Assembly (NCBI GenBank): GCA_041675005.1 | Contig: JBAYUQ010000005.1 | Coordinates: 62,001 to 126,000, forward strand | Length of the DNA stretch: 64,000 nt | From: PGYR01 sp041675005 | Lineage (GTDB): Bacteria > Bacteroidota > Ignavibacteria > Kapaibacteriales > UBA2268 | Direction of reading: 5' to 3' | Part shown: positions 60,513 to 64,000 of the stretch, piece by piece | Layout: every line of letters begins with the position of its first letter | Numbering within the stretch: position 1 is the stretch's first letter | The notes under the pieces: generated by a model | The model's database searches: none | What the model saw: only the letters and a program-made list of their open reading frames with translations | What the model was told of the DNA's origin: nothing | Made by a program: the position numbers and the translations under genes

Positions 60513-61295
60513 TTACTTTTTATCTTCATCTACTAGGGTTTGCAATTCGAGGATTTTATCAGCATACTTAGATTTGTCTGAAGTGATTTCTTGCAGTTGC
60601 TTATAGATTATTAGAGCCTCTTCGAAGGCATCTTGTTGTTCATAGATTTTAGCAAGAGTAAGAGTCTCTTTTATATCAATCTCTTCTTGCTCTTCTCTTT
60701 CGCCTTTAGTTAGATCGGAAACTACTTCTGGGTTAAGCTCATCATTTCTTATTGCTTGATGTATTTCTTTTTCTAAATCGGGTTTGATATCTTCAATTTC
60801 TTCTAGTTCCTCAGTCTCTTCGTCTTTTTCTTCGGTAATCTCCTTGTCTTCAACTGTCTCATCTTCAGTGCTTTCTATCACTTCAGGTTCTTCTATGTTA
60901 ACAGGTGAATCATCTTCAATTATTTCAGGTATTTCTTCGAGTATTACTTCGGGTTCAGTTTCTATTTCTGTTTCTAGCTTATTGCTTTCTTCAGCAACTT
61001 TTTCTGGAGCAAGTGCTTCGACTTCTGTGTCAATTGTTTGCTTAGATTTTGAGGAGTTAACTAATCTATCATTTTTGACATTGAACTTTATTACATTAGG
61101 TGCACTATCATATACTTCTTGCATTTGCTCATAGTCACCCATCTCATCCAAAGCACGGATAAGTACTGCGTAAGCTGTATAATACTCGGGGTATTTTGCT
61201 AATCCCCGAGTACACAATACCGCTGCTTCGCGTGATTTTCCTTCTTGTAATAGTTTTTCTGCTTCTACTAGAAAAGCTGGGTCAATCTCGTGCAT
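60513..61295 (-). CDS. TPR protein with long acidic low-complexity linker
   Basis: 260 residues: N-terminal tetratricopeptide-type helices (about 5-60: EAEKLLQEGKSREAAVLCTR, YYTAYAVLIRALDEMGDYEQ), a Glu/Asp/Ile/Val-rich linker (about 95-180) of irregular PEVIEE-type units, and a C-terminal TPR (about 205-255: TLAKIYEQQDAFEEALIIYK). No signal peptide. The ATG overlaps the stop of the BI-1 gene by one base (TAATG), so translation is coupled. Likely a scaffold for protein contacts; partner unknown. Confidence 0.82.
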   Translation of the reverse strand: MHEIDPAFLVEAEKLLQEGKSREAAVLCTRGLAKYPEYYTAYAVLIRALDEMGDYEQMQEVYDSAPNVIKFNVKNDRLVNSSKSKQTIDTEVEALAPEKVAEESNKLETEIETEPEVILEEIPEIIEDDSPVNIEEPEVIESTEDETVEDKEITEEKDEETEELEEIEDIKPDLEKEIHQAIRNDELNPEVVSDLTKGEREEQEEIDIKETLTLAKIYEQQDAFEEALIIYKQLQEITSDKSKYADKILELQTLVDEDKK

Positions 61296-62005
61296 TAATC
61301 TCTGTTACCTAATAATCTAAGCATAAATAAGAACATATTGATAAAATCTAAGTAAAGAGCAAGTGCCCCCATAACAGCACCTTTCTGAGCAAGTTCACTG
61401 TTTTGCATATAGTAGTGATGCATATTTTTTAATCTTTGTGTGTCGTAAGCTGTTAGTCCTGCAAAAATCAGAACTCCTAACACGGAAACTCCCATATCAA
61501 GCAAAGAACTTTGTACGAAAAATGTGTTAATTAACATAACTAATATAATACCGACTACTCCCATAAACAGGAATTTCCCGAATGCCGATAAGTCTTTTTT
61601 GGTTGTAAAACCGTAAACGCTAAGAGCGGCAAAAGCTCCAGCACTTACAAAAAAGGCATTGTAAATAGAGCCCATAGTATAGGCAGCAAAAATAGATGAG
61701 AAAAATACTCCATTGAGTGCCGCATAAGCTATGAATATACCTGTTGCTGTTGTTGCCGAAATCTTATCAACTCTAAATGAGAGAAAAAACACAAGTCCTA
61801 ACGTAGCAAGTCCAATGTATAGATTGTAAGGTGCCAAAGTAACCCACATACCACTATCGAAGATGTAGTATGCTAATAAGCCCGTGAGACCTAATCCACC
61901 TACCATCCATCCATATACTTTCTGCATGAAAGCGGCTTGTGATGCTTGTACCTGACTTTGGCTAAGCCCTTGTATTGGTCTTAGCTGTTCTGAATAATCT
62001 ATCAT
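61295..62005 (-). CDS. Bax inhibitor-1/YccA-family membrane protein
   Basis: A 236-residue protein with seven helices and the family signatures AFMQKVYGWMVGGLGLTGL (about 25-43), YAALNGVFFSSIF and GLTAYDTQRLKNMHHYY (about 183-199) with the Asp pair region, then ALALYLDFINMFLFMLRLLG. Relatives are pH-gated calcium leaks (BsYetJ) or FtsH modulators (YccA). It is coupled to the acidic TPR gene downstream. Confidence 0.92.
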   Translation of the reverse strand: MIDYSEQLRPIQGLSQSQVQASQAAFMQKVYGWMVGGLGLTGLLAYYIFDSGMWVTLAPYNLYIGLATLGLVFFLSFRVDKISATTATGIFIAYAALNGVFFSSIFAAYTMGSIYNAFFVSAGAFAALSVYGFTTKKDLSAFGKFLFMGVVGIILVMLINTFFVQSSLLDMGVSVLGVLIFAGLTAYDTQRLKNMHHYYMQNSELAQKGAVMGALALYLDFINMFLFMLRLLGNRD

Positions 62006-62021
62006 TTATGCCCTCTAATAA

Positions 62022-62070
62022 TAAAAAAAAAGTATTTACTATTTCCATAGACGAAAATAGCAAATACTTT
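62022..62070 (-). terminator. Terminator between the iron-binding lipoprotein and BI-1 genes
   Basis: On the minus strand AAAGTATTTGCTATTT pairs with AAATAGTAAATACTTT (one mismatch) around an 8-10-nt loop and is followed by TTTTTTTT. Long but AT-only stem. Confidence 0.75.
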
Positions 62071-62119
62071 ATTGAAAAATAAATAAAAAATGAAATTATA
62101 TTCAGATAACTTTAACTGA

Positions 62120-63163
62120 TTACTTCCATCCTATTTTGTTAAATAGCTTTACGGCTTCTGTATTGTACTCACCAAGTTTAGACAAATTAATATCATCTTC
62201 TTTAAAATCTCCCCATGATTTCAATAGCTTAGATGCCACTACTTCTGGGTTAACTGGGTATTCGTAATTTGATTCGGAGAATAGACCTTGTGCTTTCTTA
62301 GACGTTAGAAACTCAATAAATTTAATTGCATTTTCTTTGTTCTTACTGTACTTAGCTACTCCTGCTCCCGATACATTGATGTGCGAACCTCTTCCATCTT
62401 GATTCGGGAATAGAATAGAAATAGTGGCAGCGGCATCTCGTTCCGATTCATCATCAGATTCTAGCATCTTGCCGATATAGTATGAGTTTACAATGGCAAT
62501 ATCACCCAAACCTGCAGCTATTGCTTTCACTTGGTCCCGGTCACCACCAGCTGGTGTACGAGCCATATTGTTCACTACACCTGATGCCCATTGCTCTGCA
62601 TAGTTGCTATCAGGGAAGTGTGCTATGAATGATGCTAATAATGATTGGTTATAGATATTATTGCTAGCACGAACCAGTACTTTACCTTTGTATTTTTTGT
62701 TAGTTAAATCCCAGTAGTCCTTTAATTCGCCATCTTTTACTCTTTCTTTCGAGTAAACTATTAATCTTGCTCTTTTCGTAAGTCCGTACCAATAGTTACC
62801 CTCATCTTTGAGATGTGTAGGAACGTTCTTTTTGAGTATTTCTGATTCTACTGGCTGTAACAATCCCTTTTCTTTAGCGTTGTGTAATCGACCAGCATCA
62901 ACTGTTATTAGTACATCAGCTGGAGATTGTTCGCCTTCGTTTTCCATTCTAGTTATTAGCTCATCGGCATTCGCATTTATCACGTTCACCTTTATACCAG
63001 TCTCTTCTTCGAACTGCTTGAATAGCAGCTTGTCCGTGTCGTAGTGTCTGTGAGTATATACGTTTACTTCTTGGGCTTTTTCTGCAGGTTTTTCTTCTGT
63101 TTTGCCGCAAGCAACTAATGATATAGCAGCTATTAGCAGTATTATTCGGTTGTAAATATTCAT
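62120..63163 (-). CDS. Ferric-iron ABC transporter substrate-binding lipoprotein
   Basis: A 347-residue protein with lipobox LVAC (about 16-19) and the FbpA/FutA-type fold: VNVYTHRHYDTDKLLFKQFE (about 34-53), GIKVNVINANADELITRME, SPADVLITVDAGRLHNAKEK, and the iron-binding double Tyr in IVNSYYIGKML (about 224). It captures Fe3+ for an ABC permease, but the permease and ATPase genes are not in view. A DtxR-type regulator at 13 kb may control it (inference). Confidence 0.9.
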   Translation of the reverse strand: MNIYNRIILLIAAISLVACGKTEEKPAEKAQEVNVYTHRHYDTDKLLFKQFEEETGIKVNVINANADELITRMENEGEQSPADVLITVDAGRLHNAKEKGLLQPVESEILKKNVPTHLKDEGNYWYGLTKRARLIVYSKERVKDGELKDYWDLTNKKYKGKVLVRASNNIYNQSLLASFIAHFPDSNYAEQWASGVVNNMARTPAGGDRDQVKAIAAGLGDIAIVNSYYIGKMLESDDESERDAAATISILFPNQDGRGSHINVSGAGVAKYSKNKENAIKFIEFLTSKKAQGLFSESNYEYPVNPEVVASKLLKSWGDFKEDDINLSKLGEYNTEAVKLFNKIGWK

Positions 63164-63177
63164 TTGGGGTAATGTCT

Positions 63178-64000
63178 TTATTTATTTATTATAAACTTAC
63201 CAGTTTTTACACTAGTACCAAGTTCTAACTTAATAATATAGACACCATTTGTAAGGTTTCCCACATCTAATTTTAGATTCTGTAACCTTGTGTACTCGAG
63301 TGATTCTTGTTTGACTATACCACCTTTCAGATTATAAATCTTATAGCCCCGCACATCATATTGACTTTCTAAGTCAATAGTTATATTGTCAATTGCAGGG
63401 TTAGGACTGATTAGCATATTGTAATCTGTTATATTTTCCAACGCAGTAGAACTTGTTTCACTGTCTTTTATTGGCTGTGAGCAATATCTAAAATACTTCA
63501 AAGTAGTTTCTTGGAATATATCAGTTGTGGCTGCTGTTATACCCATATATGCCCTTCCTTTATCCAAATCAATATAATCTTCTATATCGAAATCATCTAT
63601 TACTAGTTGCGGTAGTAAGTAGTAACTCTCAGGAGAGACATATACCTTTAGCTGTCTATTATGGTAAGTGATTAAGCATTTATATAAATTATTATCGGGT
63701 TCTATCTCTGGTATATTATTAGTGACTTTTATACCGTTTAAACTATAATCTGTTGATATCTCTCCCCGTGAAGATAGAACAGCTAAGTGATTACCGCTAT
63801 TATCGTGAATGTCTTTATTTTGGTCAAACTCTATTACGAAAGAGTTCTCTAATCCTTCATAAGCAAGACCATCATCACCAGTGCCTAACTCATAACCGCT
63901 CTTAGTTTGTATAACGAAAGCAAAGCCAGTACCACCTCTGTTTGTGGTTTCTGCTCCTTTGCCACCTTTTGATAGCTGCACTTGGAATTCGGCAGTGAAG
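63178..64000 (-). CDS. L-type lectin-like protein with T9SS domain (5' end beyond window)
   Basis: At least 274 residues; the frame stays open to base 64000 (FTAEFQVQLSKGG), so the N-terminus is cut. The visible part has a legume-lectin-like beta sandwich (GGTGFAFVIQTKSG, GYEGL-like AYEGLENSFVIEFDQNKDIH) with the FDQ/asparagine region expected for metal and sugar contacts, then YMGITAATTDIFQETTLKYF. The last ~80 residues (MLISPNPAIDNITIDL ... NLTNGVYIIKLEL, KTGKFIINK) are a T9SS type A signal. Probable surface carbohydrate-binding protein. Confidence 0.82.
   Translation of the reverse strand, partial: FTAEFQVQLSKGGKGAETTNRGGTGFAFVIQTKSGYELGTGDDGLAYEGLENSFVIEFDQNKDIHDNSGNHLAVLSSRGEISTDYSLNGIKVTNNIPEIEPDNNLYKCLITYHNRQLKVYVSPESYYLLPQLVIDDFDIEDYIDLDKGRAYMGITAATTDIFQETTLKYFRYCSQPIKDSETSSTALENITDYNMLISPNPAIDNITIDLESQYDVRGYKIYNLKGGIVKQESLEYTRLQNLKLDVGNLTNGVYIIKLELGTSVKTGKFIINK

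Noticed and set aside
60780..61010. A DNA tandem repeat
   Set aside because: It is low-complexity coding sequence for the Glu/Asp/Ile/Val linker of the TPR protein, with irregular unit length.
1..64000. An integrated prophage, IS element or conjugative element
   Set aside because: No integrase, transposase, relaxase or phage structural gene was seen; only short non-autonomous palindromic repeats are present.

Overview
This is an AT-rich chromosomal window with about 65 protein genes, one tRNA, and no transposase, phage or CRISPR locus. Five encoded proteins end in a type IX secretion (T9SS) C-terminal sorting domain. Together with a SusC-like TonB receptor carrying an N-terminal carboxypeptidase-like domain, lipoproteins and menaquinone-type UbiE/MenG, this points to the Bacteroidota/Ignavibacteria/Kapabacteria branch of the FCB group. 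Several genes have clear Shine-Dalgarno sequences, which is less typical of classical Bacteroidia. I cannot name a species from the sequence alone.

Layout. 1-1105: the 3' part of paaZ (phenylacetate degradation). 1380-10492: minus-strand housekeeping and envelope genes: a DUF2141 protein and RlpA; then, in transcription order, purK, an Omp85-like barrel, mnmG, rmlD, rfaE1, rfaE2 and a mannose-1-P guanylyltransferase, which make nucleotide-sugar precursors for LPS or surface glycans. Two perfect 16-bp parS sites sit exactly on the two sides of mnmG, suggesting a centromere-like, origin-proximal region. 10639-13946: an HNH protein, small membrane proteins, an HD-domain protein and a DtxR/MntR-type regulator. 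14086-15977: tRNA-Pro and an AT-rich two-gene ABC transporter bracketed by similar hairpins. 15987-23089: an NFACT (RqcH-like) protein, an ECF sigma factor with a coupled small membrane protein, egtB, ubiE, a glycosyltransferase and a methyltransferase. 23287-30369: TerC, lipoproteins, a TonB receptor, and a tight operon of two tandem outer-membrane proteins with a PAS-LuxR regulator. 30472-42888: a nucleotide-sugar dehydrogenase, two GT-C-like membrane proteins, T9SS-exported proteins (YHYH, glucose/sorbosone dehydrogenase, a YCF48-like protein), a DsbD-alpha/redoxin pair and a response regulator-histidine kinase fusion. 42962-51304: pdxA with a diverged partial copy of its own 3' end, rodA, purC, an unusual GH2-like protein fused to a multi-pass membrane domain, and a two-domain oxidoreductase. 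51467-64000: more T9SS and lipoprotein genes, a YihY-family protein, a DnaQ-like exonuclease, acnA, a MATE transporter, a TPR protein coupled to a Bax-inhibitor-1 protein, a ferric-iron binding lipoprotein and a truncated L-type lectin with a T9SS tail.

The strongest structure not explained by the genes is a family of mosaic, nested palindromic repeats. They fill many of the larger intergenic gaps, occur in both orientations, and have entered coding sequence at least twice: an in-frame 57-bp hairpin in a membrane protein, and a repeat-encoded C-terminus of PdxA. I did not find a coherent new defence or conflict system. The items most worth follow-up are the twin parS sites, the repeat invasion of genes, the pdxA remnant, the sigma factor/hairpin/small membrane protein arrangement, and the GH2-membrane fusion that appears to lack its acid/base residue.
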